Source: Segetibacter sp.
GTDB lineage: Bacteria > Bacteroidota > Bacteroidia > Chitinophagales > Chitinophagaceae
NCBI RefSeq assembly: GCF_025963695.1
Contig: NZ_JAOQAH010000012.1
Coordinates: 1-62,866, forward strand
DNA length: 62,866 bases
Reading direction: 5' to 3'
Positions 36,552 to 44,050 of the stretch are shown here, in pieces; the stretch's first letter is position 1, and each line of letters starts with the position of its first letter. The translations under genes were made by a program, and so were the position numbers. A model generated the notes under the pieces. It was not told where the DNA came from. It was given only the letters and a program-made list of their open reading frames with translations, and made no database searches.

Positions 36552-37601
36552 ATGAAATTATCGAAGTTTATTTTTGACCTACCTCTCAACCTAATTGCTC
36601 AAAATCCTACAAAGAAAAGAGAGGATAGCAAAATGATGGTTGTCCATCGAAAAACTGGACAACTAGAAGATCTCCACTTCCGCGACATCTTAAATTATTT
36701 TGATGACAAGGATGTTTTCGTAGTTAACAATACTAAAGTTTTTCCCGCAAGAATGTATGGACGAAAGGAAAAAACGGGTGCAGTAGTTGAAGTTTTTTTA
36801 TTAAGAGAATTAAATGCGGCAAATCGTTTATGGGACGTAATAGTTGATCCGGCAAGGAAAATCCGTGTTGGAAATAAACTTTATTTTGGAGACAACGATG
36901 AATTAGTGGCTGAAGTGATTGATAACACAACAAGCCGTGGAAGAACTATTAAGTTTCTTTGGGAAGGTGCTGAAGACGATTTCAAAAAACAACTAGAGGC
37001 ATTAGGCGAAACGCCTTTGCCTAAGTATATAAAGCGTAAGCCCGATGAAGAAGACCGCGAAAGGTACCAGACTGTTTACGCAAAACATGAAGGTGCAGTG
37101 GCCGCGCCAACTGCTGGTTTCCACTTTAGTAAGGAATTAATTAAGCGTTGTGAAATAAAAGGTATTCGATTTGCAGAAGTAACGCTCCATTCAGGATTAG
37201 GAACTTTCAGACCTTTAGAAGTAGAAGATCTGCATAAGCATAAAATGGATGCAGAGTTTTATCAGATAGACGATTTTGCATGTAAAATTGTAAATAAGGC
37301 AAAGGAAGATGGCCGCCGTATTTGCTCTATAGGTACTACTACTATGCGTGCCTTGGAAAGCAGCTATACATCACAACAGCTGCTAAAACCAAGCGAGGGC
37401 TGGACAAATAACTTTATTCATCCACCTTATGATTTTAATGTGGCCAATGCAATGGTCACAAACTTTCATTTACCAAAAAGCAGTCTGTTTATTTTGACTT
37501 GTGCCTTTGGTGGCTATGATCTTATTACTGAAGCTTATAAAAAAGCTATAAAAGACAAATACAAGTTTTCTACTTATGGCGATGCCATGCTGGTTTTATA
37601 A
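36552..37601 (+). CDS. queA: tRNA preQ1(34) S-adenosylmethionine ribosyltransferase-isomerase
   Basis: Converts preQ1 at tRNA position 34 to epoxyqueuosine by transferring and isomerising the ribosyl group of SAM. The protein has 349 residues, normal for the family. It has [21 protein letters not shown] at the N-terminus, [34 protein letters not shown] and [13 protein letters not shown] (substrate-site motifs), and [15 protein letters not shown] at the C-terminus. Single gene, followed by a strong terminator. Confidence 0.97.
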   Translation: MKLSKFIFDLPLNLIAQNPTKKREDSKMMVVHRKTGQLEDLHFRDILNYFDDKDVFVVNNTKVFPARMYGRKEKTGAVVEVFLLRELNAANRLWDVIVDPARKIRVGNKLYFGDNDELVAEVIDNTTSRGRTIKFLWEGAEDDFKKQLEALGETPLPKYIKRKPDEEDRERYQTVYAKHEGAVAAPTAGFHFSKELIKRCEIKGIRFAEVTLHSGLGTFRPLEVEDLHKHKMDAEFYQIDDFACKIVNKAKEDGRRICSIGTTTMRALESSYTSQQLLKPSEGWTNNFIHPPYDFNVANAMVTNFHLPKSSLFILTCAFGGYDLITEAYKKAIKDKYKFSTYGDAMLVL

Positions 37602-37650
37602 ATTGCGGCTTTTTTTAAATGACCCAATGAACCACTAAAAAGAGTCGGAG

Positions 37651-37710
37651 TTTTGTAACAAGGGTATAAAGGTAGAATACCATTATAAAGACACTGCGCA
37701 AAGAGAATAC
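37651..37710 (+). repeat. Degenerate direct repeat unit A downstream of queA
   Basis: Contains GTAACAAGGGTATAAA, then ATTATAAAGAC (37682) and AAAGAGAATAC, and runs into a terminator hairpin. It aligns with unit B, 131 bp further on. Confidence 0.55.
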
Positions 37711-37711
37711 T

Positions 37712-37746
37712 AAAAAGAGCTGCTTTTGGTTAAAGCAGCTCTTTTT
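37712..37746 (+). terminator. Terminator of queA
   Basis: A perfect 15-bp stem (37712-37726 with 37732-37746) closes a 5-nt loop; A- and T-runs at the ends make it potentially bidirectional. Confidence 0.92.
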
Positions 37747-37772
37747 ATTTTGTAGATTTTTTTGGTCCCATT

Positions 37773-37842
37773 TGTAGCAAGGCTATAAAAAAGGCGTTAA
37801 AAGCTGGATACAATTATAAAGACGGTGGACAAGAGAATGCTT
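37773..37842 (+). repeat. Degenerate direct repeat unit B
   Basis: GTAGCAAGGCTATAAAA, then ATTATAAAGAC (37813) and CAAGAGAATGC, again followed by a hairpin. The repeated unit therefore seems to include a terminator-like end. Confidence 0.55.
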
Positions 37843-37853
37843 AATTAAACCAG

Positions 37854-37887
37854 AAAAGCATCCTTTCGGTTGCTTTTTAATTTTTTT
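37854..37887 (+). terminator. Second terminator-like hairpin
   Basis: AAAAGCA (37854-37860) pairs with TGCTTTT (37871-37877), with an inner CC/GG pair, followed by AATTTTTTT. It follows repeat unit B, with no recognisable gene in between. Confidence 0.6.
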
Positions 37888-37907
37888 AGAAAGATATGTT
37901 TAGATGT

Positions 37908-38021
37908 TTATTTGCCTTTACCATCTGAGATATTAAGGCCTTTATTTATGAGCCAAAGAAATACTATACATGCGCTGCCGATTAGATAGCCTATATAACC
38001 CTCCTGATTCTTTAACTGCAT
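37908..38021 (-). CDS. Hypothetical 37-residue membrane protein (tentative)
   Basis: ATG-started ORF in the queA-oxidoreductase spacer. It begins MQLKNQEG, followed by one predicted transmembrane helix (YIGYLIGSACIVFLWLI) and a Lys/Gly-ending polar tail. The organisation of helix plus charged tail is protein-like and the ORF fills the only part of the 658-bp gap free of hairpins. I recognise no family. Confidence 0.35.
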   Translation of the reverse strand: MQLKNQEGYIGYLIGSACIVFLWLINKGLNISDGKGK

Positions 38022-38200
38022 AACTGTACAAATTTTTACCAAGATACACGTTTTAATAATTTTCGACCAACATATATATATAAACGTAAAACGGCGTAAT
38101 TGTATTGTAATAACGGCTTTTAAATTCTCAAGTTATTTTGGCGGTAAAAAAACGAAGAACCTTAGTAACGATTTTTAAATATCCTTTTACTTTTAGCAGT

Positions 38201-38237
38201 AAAAAATTAACCGTCAATTTAAGACGGTTAATTTTTT
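38201..38237. terminator. Bidirectional terminator after the Gfo/Idh/MocA gene
   Basis: A perfect 15-bp inverted repeat (38201-38215 with 38223-38237, 7-nt loop) with A/T-runs at both ends, 23 bp beyond the stop of the minus-strand oxidoreductase gene. Confidence 0.9.
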
Positions 38238-38259
38238 ATTAAGCGCCTCTGGCGCAATA

Positions 38260-39420
38260 TTACATGATTGAATAATCGGTCCACTTTTCGTTACTCTCGT
38301 GGCTTTTTACTACGTTTTCTATGAAAGCCATTCCCCTGATGCCTTCGGTGATAGAGGGGAATTCTATTATACTATTATCGACTGTTGTATTATTTAAACG
38401 TGCAGATAAGGTATGCGCAAAATTTCGATAGATGTTAGCAAATGCTTCTAAGTAACCTTCAGGATGACCGCCGGGAGTACGTTGGTTTTGTTTAGCTAGG
38501 TTGCCCAGGAATGGAGTTCCTGCTCTTAATACTTCCATCGGTTTGTCAAGCCACTTTACAATAAGAGTGTTGGGCTCCTGTTGGTGCCATTCAAGGCCCC
38601 CGTTTTCCCCGTAAATTTTTATTGACAGGTTGTTTTCTTCGCCTGCTGCTATCTGTGTTGCAGTCAACACTCCTGACGCTCCATTATCAAATTTTAAAAA
38701 CACACCTCCATCATCGTCTAGTAATCTGCCTTCCACCACAATATTGAGATCAGCGCAAAGTTTGGTGACCTGGAGACCTGTGATATATTCTGCAAGATTA
38801 AAAGCGTGGGTTCCAATATCGCCCATTACACCGCTTTTTCCAGACTTCTTGGGATCTGTTCTCCAGCTAGCCTGCGCATTCCCTTCTCTTTCTGATAATC
38901 TACTCAACCACCCTTGATGATAATGAACATATACTTTTCTTATTTTGCCTAAAGCACCTGTCGAGACTAACTCTTTCGCCTGTTTTACCATAGGGAAACC
39001 AGTATAGGTATGAGTCAGGCAAAGTATGAGTCCTGTTTCATCTAGCTTCTGTTTTAGCTTCTGTGCTTCTTCCAGCGAAACTGTTATCGGCTTTTCAATC
39101 ACCACATGAAATCCTTTGTCTAATGCCATAACAGCGGGTGGAAAATGCGCAAAGTTTGGGGTGACAATAGTTACGAAATCCATTCGCTCGCCCTCTGGCA
39201 ACTGGCTCTCTTTTTCGATCATCTCCTCGTAATTCGTATAGATCCTATCCTCGGGAAGAAACAGAGAACGGCCACTTTCTATAGCAATCTCTTTATTAAT
39301 ACTTAGAGCGCCACATACCAATTCTACCATTCCATCCATATTGGAAGCATAGCGATGAATACTACCTATAAAGGCGTCTTTTCCACCTCCTATCATACCC
39401 ATCCTTAATTTTCTTTTCAT
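38260..39420 (-). CDS. Gfo/Idh/MocA-family oxidoreductase
   Basis: NAD(P)-dependent sugar or inositol dehydrogenase-like protein of 386 residues. The N-terminal Rossmann domain has the glycine loop GMIGGGKDAFIG (about 8-19), unusual in its GGGKDA spacing but seen in this subgroup. It also has VTPNFAHFPPAVMALDKG and the conserved VIEKPITVSLEEA (EKP motif, about 127-139). The C-terminal alpha/beta domain includes GVMGDIGTHAFNLAEYI, with the His expected at the active site. The substrate cannot be told. No signal peptide. The neighbouring KDPG-type aldolase hints at sugar-acid metabolism, but 220 bp and a dispersed repeat separate them. Confidence 0.9.
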   Translation of the reverse strand: MKRKLRMGMIGGGKDAFIGSIHRYASNMDGMVELVCGALSINKEIAIESGRSLFLPEDRIYTNYEEMIEKESQLPEGERMDFVTIVTPNFAHFPPAVMALDKGFHVVIEKPITVSLEEAQKLKQKLDETGLILCLTHTYTGFPMVKQAKELVSTGALGKIRKVYVHYHQGWLSRLSEREGNAQASWRTDPKKSGKSGVMGDIGTHAFNLAEYITGLQVTKLCADLNIVVEGRLLDDDGGVFLKFDNGASGVLTATQIAAGEENNLSIKIYGENGGLEWHQQEPNTLIVKWLDKPMEVLRAGTPFLGNLAKQNQRTPGGHPEGYLEAFANIYRNFAHTLSARLNNTTVDNSIIEFPSITEGIRGMAFIENVVKSHESNEKWTDYSIM

Positions 39421-39554
39421 AGCAAACAGAGTTTTGATTTTAGTTTTTTTTTAAAATTTAAATAGTTACAAAAATATAGATATTTATTCCCGGTAGATAT
39501 ATAGTTTGTTAAGCAACAGTGGTTCTTTATCCCTTGCTCCAACAACTACAAACT

Positions 39555-39578
39555 GTACAAGAATGCGACGCAACAAAG
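39555..39578 (-). repeat. Dispersed repeat, copy 8 (CG/CG form)
   Basis: GTACAAGAATGCGACGCAAC then AAAG. AAGCAACAGTGG, about 40 bp to the left, may be the second block in degenerate form. Confidence 0.85.
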
Positions 39579-39643
39579 GCACGTTAGAAGCACCAATGCC
39601 TGTTACCACAACCTTCTCTGCGCCTACCTTTCCTGTTGTGTAA

Positions 39644-40309
39644 TTATTTACTTTTTACTGATCTTACAATTTCCATTGCCTCTTTAGTCAAACTTTCAAT
39701 CTTACTGTAATCTTTAGCTTCGAGCAGTTGCTTACTAATAAGTTTACTGCCCATACCAACTGCAGTTACACCTGCTTTAAACCAACCGGCAATATTTTCT
39801 TTGTCAAGATCAACTCCTCCTGTTGGCATGAACATGATCTCTGGAAATAATTCTTTGATAGCACTTACAAAAGCAGGCCCCAGAATATTACCCGGAAACA
39901 GTTTCACAAACTTAGCTCCTAGTTGTTCTGCCCTGATTATTTCTGTGGGCGTCATACATCCGGGTACCCAAAGCATATTGTTTTGATCTGCCACTCTTGC
40001 TGCGTCTTCAACTAAACCCGGGCTTATTATATAATCTGCTCCTGCATCAATAAAAGCTTTGGCAGTATCTGCATTTTTAATTGTTCCAATTCCCAGATAC
40101 ATTCCTTTTAGTTCGCTCTCACATAGCTGCTTCATTTCCCTAAAGTTCTTTAGCGCGGCTTCTCCCCTGTTGGTGTATTCTACCGTTCTAACTCCGGCGT
40201 TAAACAGCGCTCTTAAAACGTTTAGACTTACTTCTGTGTCTTTATAAAAATATAAAGGCAAGATTCCTTGTTCGGGAATAAGCTTTAGTAGCTCGATCTT
40301 TTTATCCAT
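39644..40309 (-). CDS. eda: 2-keto-3-deoxy-6-phosphogluconate / 4-hydroxy-2-oxoglutarate aldolase
   Basis: Class I aldolase that cleaves KDPG (Entner-Doudoroff or hexuronate degradation) to pyruvate and glyceraldehyde-3-phosphate. The protein has 221 residues. The Schiff-base lysine is Lys136 in AKFVKLFPGN and the general acid/base glutamate is Glu45 in TVEYTNRG. IGTIKNADTAKAFIDAGADYIISPG is the phosphate/ketoacid-binding stretch and MPTGGVD the second phosphate loop. No kdgK or dehydratase is adjacent, so its pathway partner genes lie elsewhere. Confidence 0.9.
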   Translation of the reverse strand: MDKKIELLKLIPEQGILPLYFYKDTEVSLNVLRALFNAGVRTVEYTNRGEAALKNFREMKQLCESELKGMYLGIGTIKNADTAKAFIDAGADYIISPGLVEDAARVADQNNMLWVPGCMTPTEIIRAEQLGAKFVKLFPGNILGPAFVSAIKELFPEIMFMPTGGVDLDKENIAGWFKAGVTAVGMGSKLISKQLLEAKDYSKIESLTKEAMEIVRSVKSK

Positions 40310-40496
40310 ATAGATTGTTTTGCAAAAGTTTTGATTGGTGAATGGGGATGCAATTAAGACGGGAAGTTACAAACCATAATCATTGAATATAAAAAGCATG
40401 GTAGTTTTCTTTCAGTCACCACAAATTTTACTCAAACGTTTTACATTATGTACTTACACGAGTGAGTCTTGAAACGCTATTGCAGATGGTAAACAA

Positions 40497-40521
40497 ATAA
40501 AAAACCCCGCAATTCGCGGGG
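40497..40521 (-). terminator. Terminator of the secreted Gly/Tyr protein gene
   Basis: CCCCGC (40505-40510) and GCGGGG (40516-40521) form the stem. On the minus strand a T-rich run follows, 37 bp after the stop codon at 40558. Confidence 0.85.
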
Positions 40522-40557
40522 CCTTGTCAGTTGCAGAGATAAAGTAGAAAATTAAAG

Positions 40558-41034
40558 TTATTCAGTGTCATTCTTCTCATCTTCGGCTTTGTAAAAATTC
40601 TTTTTAGCTTCGATGACTTCCTGATCTCTTTCGTACTTTAAATCGCGGACCTTTTGTTTTCTTTCATCTTTCGATATTGATTTATCCTCTTTTGCGGACG
40701 ATATTTTGTAATCGTATTCATTTTCTATATCCTCTATCTGAAGGTCTAACTGGGTAGGTCTTGTCTCACGCCTGAAGTCGTTCCGCTGATAGTAAAATGG
40801 ATCGTTGAAGGGTGAATATCCATAACCAAATCTACTGCCGTAACCGTATCCCAGACCCATACCATAAGAACGGTACATTGGGGCATAAGGCGCTATAACA
40901 GTAACGCGGGGTCGTACATATTTTGCTCCTCCGCCATTATAAACACGGCCACGAAAACCTCCTCCAATCTTAGGTTGAGCTACAGCGCCCAACGTTAAAC
41001 CTAACGCAAACAATATCACAAGTAGCTTTTTCAT
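40558..41034 (-). CDS. Secreted Gly/Tyr-rich protein of unknown function
   Basis: A 158-residue protein with a clear signal peptide (MKKLLVILFALGLTLGAVAQ, cleavage after AQ). Next comes a Gly/Tyr/Arg-rich middle part (about 22-85) with YGMGLGYGYGSRFGYGYSP. The C-terminal 70 residues are highly charged and predicted helical or coiled (ENEYDYKISSAKEDKS, KQKVRDLKYERDQEV). Probably periplasmic or surface-located. I recognise the type from Bacteroidota but no function. Single gene with its own terminator. Confidence 0.75.
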   Translation of the reverse strand: MKKLLVILFALGLTLGAVAQPKIGGGFRGRVYNGGGAKYVRPRVTVIAPYAPMYRSYGMGLGYGYGSRFGYGYSPFNDPFYYQRNDFRRETRPTQLDLQIEDIENEYDYKISSAKEDKSISKDERKQKVRDLKYERDQEVIEAKKNFYKAEDEKNDTE

Positions 41035-41320
41035 AATTTAATTTTTATAGTAACATTTATACAAATTATGTGCTGATTAGAGTTAAGACATTGTCTTATA
41101 ACTATTCAATAACAAACCGAAATAGAACGGCTTTTAGAAAGAAATACCGGAATGTTTTAATGACAGAATTAAAAGAAAAAACGATTAAAATTGGCAGTTT
41201 TTACAGTGTTTAAGTATGAATTGAACACCGTTTGGCAGTGCGGGGTTATGACATATCTAAAACGATATTGATCGCTGTTCTAAATGGTATATTAATTGTG
41301 TTTTGATAGAAAAATTAATT
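41035..41320. other. Spacer between secreted-protein gene and small ORF
   Basis: 286 bp between divergent genes, AT-rich. No ORF, repeat or hairpin that I can support; it presumably holds promoters for both. Confidence 0.3.
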
Positions 41321-41446
41321 ATGAAAAGTTTCTTCTTAACAGCAGGAATCGCCGGAGTAGCAATCGCGGGGGTGATCTATTATTTAAAAAATCGTGGCAC
41401 AGGACAGGTTATAAATGTTGAAGATGGATTTCCAGTAGACGCTTAA
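41321..41446 (+). CDS. Small single-pass membrane protein, 41 residues
   Basis: Starts MKSFFLTAGIAGVAIAGVI, a Gly/Ala-rich hydrophobic helix of about 18 residues, followed by YYLKNRGTGQ and a short acidic tail ending in PVDA. The form is that of small YtxH-like or phage-holin-like membrane peptides often overlooked by gene callers. ATG start; a hairpin follows at 41513-41548. No known function. The consistent helix, basic stop-transfer and acidic tail make it more likely real than the other short ORFs in this window. Confidence 0.5.
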   Translation: MKSFFLTAGIAGVAIAGVIYYLKNRGTGQVINVEDGFPVDA

Positions 41447-41512
41447 TTTATAAGAAGCTGGTTTTAGTAAAAATGAGAATACGATAAGTACGGCTAACCT
41501 TTTCATCCTAAC

Positions 41513-41548
41513 AATCATAACAGTCTAAAACATTAGGCTGTTATGATT
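41513..41548. terminator. Long hairpin between small ORF and cupin gene
   Basis: A 15-bp stem with one T/G mismatch (41513-41527 with 41534-41548) and a 6-nt loop, between two convergent genes. There is no long T-run, so termination is less certain. Confidence 0.5.
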
Positions 41549-41584
41549 AACGCGTATCGCCCCAGGCTTTAATACTCACTGGTA

Positions 41585-41941
41585 TCAATCCTTTTCAAAG
41601 AGTAGATCGGTTTCCGATTCAAATTGCACGTACGCTCGTTTCCAGGGTTTATCATCAATCAACTTCCATTTGTGGCCCGAACCCCACGTATCCATAGCTA
41701 AAAGAATTTCTCCTGGTTTTAAGACAAACGTTTCACCTAAAAAGGTTTCAAATTCAAGTGTACCTGTCAATGTTATTACATATTGAATTGATGGAGCCGG
41801 GTGCCAGTCATATGAAGAATATGGCGCTGTTTCTTTGAACCGGATGGTTTGTGCCTTGGCAAGCAAATCTTCTGCAACTGACCCGGTGGTGACATGCGTA
41901 TGACCGTCAGAACCAGTATAAATTTTATAAGCCTTTATCAT
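41585..41941 (-). CDS. Cupin-domain protein
   Basis: A 118-residue single-domain beta-barrel protein. The pattern SYDWHPAPSIQYVITLTGTLEFET, then FVLKPGEILLAMDTWGSGHKW, matches the two conserved cupin motifs, though the first has a reduced metal-ligand set (one His in WHPAP and no HxH). A metal ligand His is present in SGHKW. Similar small cupins act as sugar-nucleotide or flavonol-type binding proteins; no function is assigned. Single gene, convergent with the small membrane ORF. Confidence 0.8.
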   Translation of the reverse strand: MIKAYKIYTGSDGHTHVTTGSVAEDLLAKAQTIRFKETAPYSSYDWHPAPSIQYVITLTGTLEFETFLGETFVLKPGEILLAMDTWGSGHKWKLIDDKPWKRAYVQFESETDLLFEKD

Positions 41942-41988
41942 ATTGTTTTGTTTTAAAATTTTATGCCTCCTTATATCTTAACTATATA

Positions 41989-42011
41989 GGCAGCTGTCCG
42001 CCCGCTGTTGC
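41989..42011 (-). repeat. Solitary second block of the dispersed repeat family
   Basis: GGCAGCTGTCCGCCCGCTGTTGC, the reverse complement of the GCAACAGCGGGCGG block found next to the repeat core at 60348-60361, here without the core. It lies 38 bp before the oxygenase start codon. Confidence 0.55.
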
Positions 42012-42048
42012 AGAGATAAATTGAAAAGGGTAAGAAGTATATTTACAT

Positions 42049-42807
42049 ATGAAATTTTTTGTCGAAAAGGATTCTGTGGTTCGCGAGATATGGGGCAAAG
42101 GAGATACTATTCTGTTCATTTTTGCAGGAGCTTCTGCTGAATTTGCTCTCAATAAGGCAGTCGATTGGCTATATTATACAGGTCGCCTTCCTGCTGACCC
42201 ATTAGGTCGACTATTTTCGACGGTGGATTATGCGCGGCAAATAGTCTTTGCAGAAAATGAGGCTGCGTTACGGGCTATTGATAAAATTACGGCCATTCAT
42301 ACAGCAGTGGAAAAACAAAGAGGTGCTCTAATACCTGATTGGGCGTATCGAGATGTTTTGTTTATGCTAATCTATTATTCAATACGCTCATATGAAGTAC
42401 TTGAAAGAAATCTTTCCGAAGCAGAAAAAAACGAAGTTTTTGATGTGTTTAATCGCGTAGGGAAACGAATGAACTTAGAGGGACTTCCTACTACTTACCA
42501 AGAGTGGATGAAAATGCGTGAAGAACACTTGCACAACGACCTGGCAAAAAGTGAATTCACAAAAGATCTTTATAAACAGTATCGAAAACATTTGGGGCTG
42601 GTAAGGTATAAGCTGCTGCTTGAAGGGCAAAAATTGGTAGTTCCACAAAAGGTTGATGAACTATTAGGTCTCGGACGTTTTTCGCTTCTAACTCCGGTTT
42701 TAGGCTTTTACAAGTTATTGAGAATATTGCGACTCGACTGGTTTTTGAAATCGGCTATTTTACCGGCAGCGTACAAACAGGAAATTAAAGAATTAGACGT
42801 AGTGTAG
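42049..42807 (+). CDS. MpaB/rubber-oxygenase-like (DUF2236) family protein
   Basis: A 252-residue protein resembling the oxygenase MpaB family (fungal MpaB, bacterial latex-clearing protein). It has the N-terminal VVREIWGKGDTILFIFAGASAEFAL region, DPLGRLFSTVDYARQIVFA, the helix with AIHTAVEKQRG, WAYRDVLFMLIYYSIRSYE and the C-terminal LLGLGRFSLLTPVLGFYKLL. In characterised members a heme is bound by a histidine in this helical fold; here the AIHTAV and EEHLHND histidines are candidates. Shorter than typical Lcp (about 400 aa). The substrate is unknown. Followed by the Tat-exported isomerase gene, 86 bp on. Confidence 0.75.
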   Translation: MKFFVEKDSVVREIWGKGDTILFIFAGASAEFALNKAVDWLYYTGRLPADPLGRLFSTVDYARQIVFAENEAALRAIDKITAIHTAVEKQRGALIPDWAYRDVLFMLIYYSIRSYEVLERNLSEAEKNEVFDVFNRVGKRMNLEGLPTTYQEWMKMREEHLHNDLAKSEFTKDLYKQYRKHLGLVRYKLLLEGQKLVVPQKVDELLGLGRFSLLTPVLGFYKLLRILRLDWFLKSAILPAAYKQEIKELDVV

Positions 42808-42893
42808 TTTGTGAGTTTTAAGACTACGATTCTGGCCGTCTTTCTATTCAACATTAACTAATTTTAGAAAAACTAACACATAAAAAAATACAA

Positions 42894-43874
42894 ATGCACA
42901 ACAGCAGACGGAAGTTTATTATACAATCTGCATTAGCGGCTTCTGCTTTATCATTTGATAAAAATTCTTACGCAAAGGCATTGGCACAACCGGTTGCCCC
43001 TTTAACTGGTGATGCAAAGAAAGAGGCATTAAGCGTTTCTGTTTTTTCCAAACATCTTCATTGGCTTAGCTGGAGCGATATGGCTGTGGTAGTTAAAGAA
43101 ATGGGCTTTGATGGAATTGATTTAACTGTAAGACCTGAGGGACATGTACTTCCTGAAAAAGTTGAGAAAGACTTGCCAAAAGCAGTAGCAGCCATCAGAA
43201 AGCAGGGACTGGAAGTACATATGATTACTACAGCCATTACGAAAGCTGCTGAACCGTACACAATTCCTATTCTAAAAACGGCCGGGGAACTTGGAATAAA
43301 AAATTACCGCCTTGGATGGTTTTCTTACAATAAAAACCTGAGCACCCCCGATAACATTTCCAACTTTAAAAAACAATTGCAGGAGCTGGGCGAATTAAAC
43401 AAGACATATAAGATTCATGGTGATTACCAGAACCATGCGGGCAGTTATTTTGGAGCTGCTGTGTTAGACTTATGGATGGCTTTAAAAGAACTAGATGCAG
43501 AGTGGATAGGAAATCAATACGACATCAGGCACGCAACCGTGGAAGGCTCTCATAGTTGGCCCATAGGATTTGGCCTGCTACAGCCTTACATTAAAACAAT
43601 TAATTTAAAAGACTTTCAATGGGCTAAAAAGGACGGAAAATGGGTGGAAGAAAACGTGCCGCTGGGAAATGGAATGGTTGATTTAAACAAGTATTTTAAA
43701 CTTGTGGATGAGTCAAAGTTTAGGGGACCGGTTTGCCTGCACTATGAATATGAGTTAGGAGGTGCAGAAAATGGTGCAAGAACGCTTACCATACCAAAAG
43801 AGAAAGTTTTGGAGGCAATGAAAAGAGACTTAAATACTTTTAAAGGTCTTTATAAAACTTACATTAATATTTGA
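42894..43874 (+). CDS. Tat-exported sugar phosphate isomerase/epimerase-like protein
   Basis: A TIM-barrel protein of the xylose isomerase-like (AP endonuclease family 2) superfamily, 326 residues. The N-terminus MHNSRRKFIIQSALAASALS is a twin-arginine signal. The barrel starts with LSVSVFSKHLHWLSW and includes MGFDGIDLTVRPEGHV (typical beta/alpha start with acidic substrate ligand), IHGDYQNHAG, and the metal-ligand positions in WIGNQYDIRHATVEG and CLHYEYELGGAENG. Periplasmic members in Bacteroidota often sit in carbohydrate catabolic loci; the substrate is unknown here. Confidence 0.88.
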   Translation: MHNSRRKFIIQSALAASALSFDKNSYAKALAQPVAPLTGDAKKEALSVSVFSKHLHWLSWSDMAVVVKEMGFDGIDLTVRPEGHVLPEKVEKDLPKAVAAIRKQGLEVHMITTAITKAAEPYTIPILKTAGELGIKNYRLGWFSYNKNLSTPDNISNFKKQLQELGELNKTYKIHGDYQNHAGSYFGAAVLDLWMALKELDAEWIGNQYDIRHATVEGSHSWPIGFGLLQPYIKTINLKDFQWAKKDGKWVEENVPLGNGMVDLNKYFKLVDESKFRGPVCLHYEYELGGAENGARTLTIPKEKVLEAMKRDLNTFKGLYKTYINI

Positions 43875-43946
43875 ACCAAGCCAACTTCTTCTTAAGCCCA
43901 TCTCATTAAAGTATATTTTTCGTAAAAAGACGAGTTAAAAAGATCT

Positions 43947-43970
43947 GTACAAGTGAGTGACACAACAATG
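43947..43970 (-). repeat. Dispersed repeat, copy 9 (TG/CA form)
   Basis: GTACAAGTGAGTGACACAAC then AATG, a full-length copy between the convergent isomerase and TolC genes. Confidence 0.85.
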
Positions 43971-44050
43971 TTGGGTTGAAGAATGCATGCTTGCTAAAAT
44001 AAAAAACCTTTTTAGACCTTTTTTGGAATTTATTATAAAAACTACTTATT

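Noticed and set aside
40448..40471. Possible further repeat copy (GTACTTACACGAGTGAGTC)
   Set aside because: The central dyad is missing and the match is limited to a few bases at each end.
42841..42858. Repeat-like flank TTCTATTCAACATTA near the isomerase gene
   Set aside because: It matches only the left flank of the dispersed repeat and lacks the core; at most a remnant.
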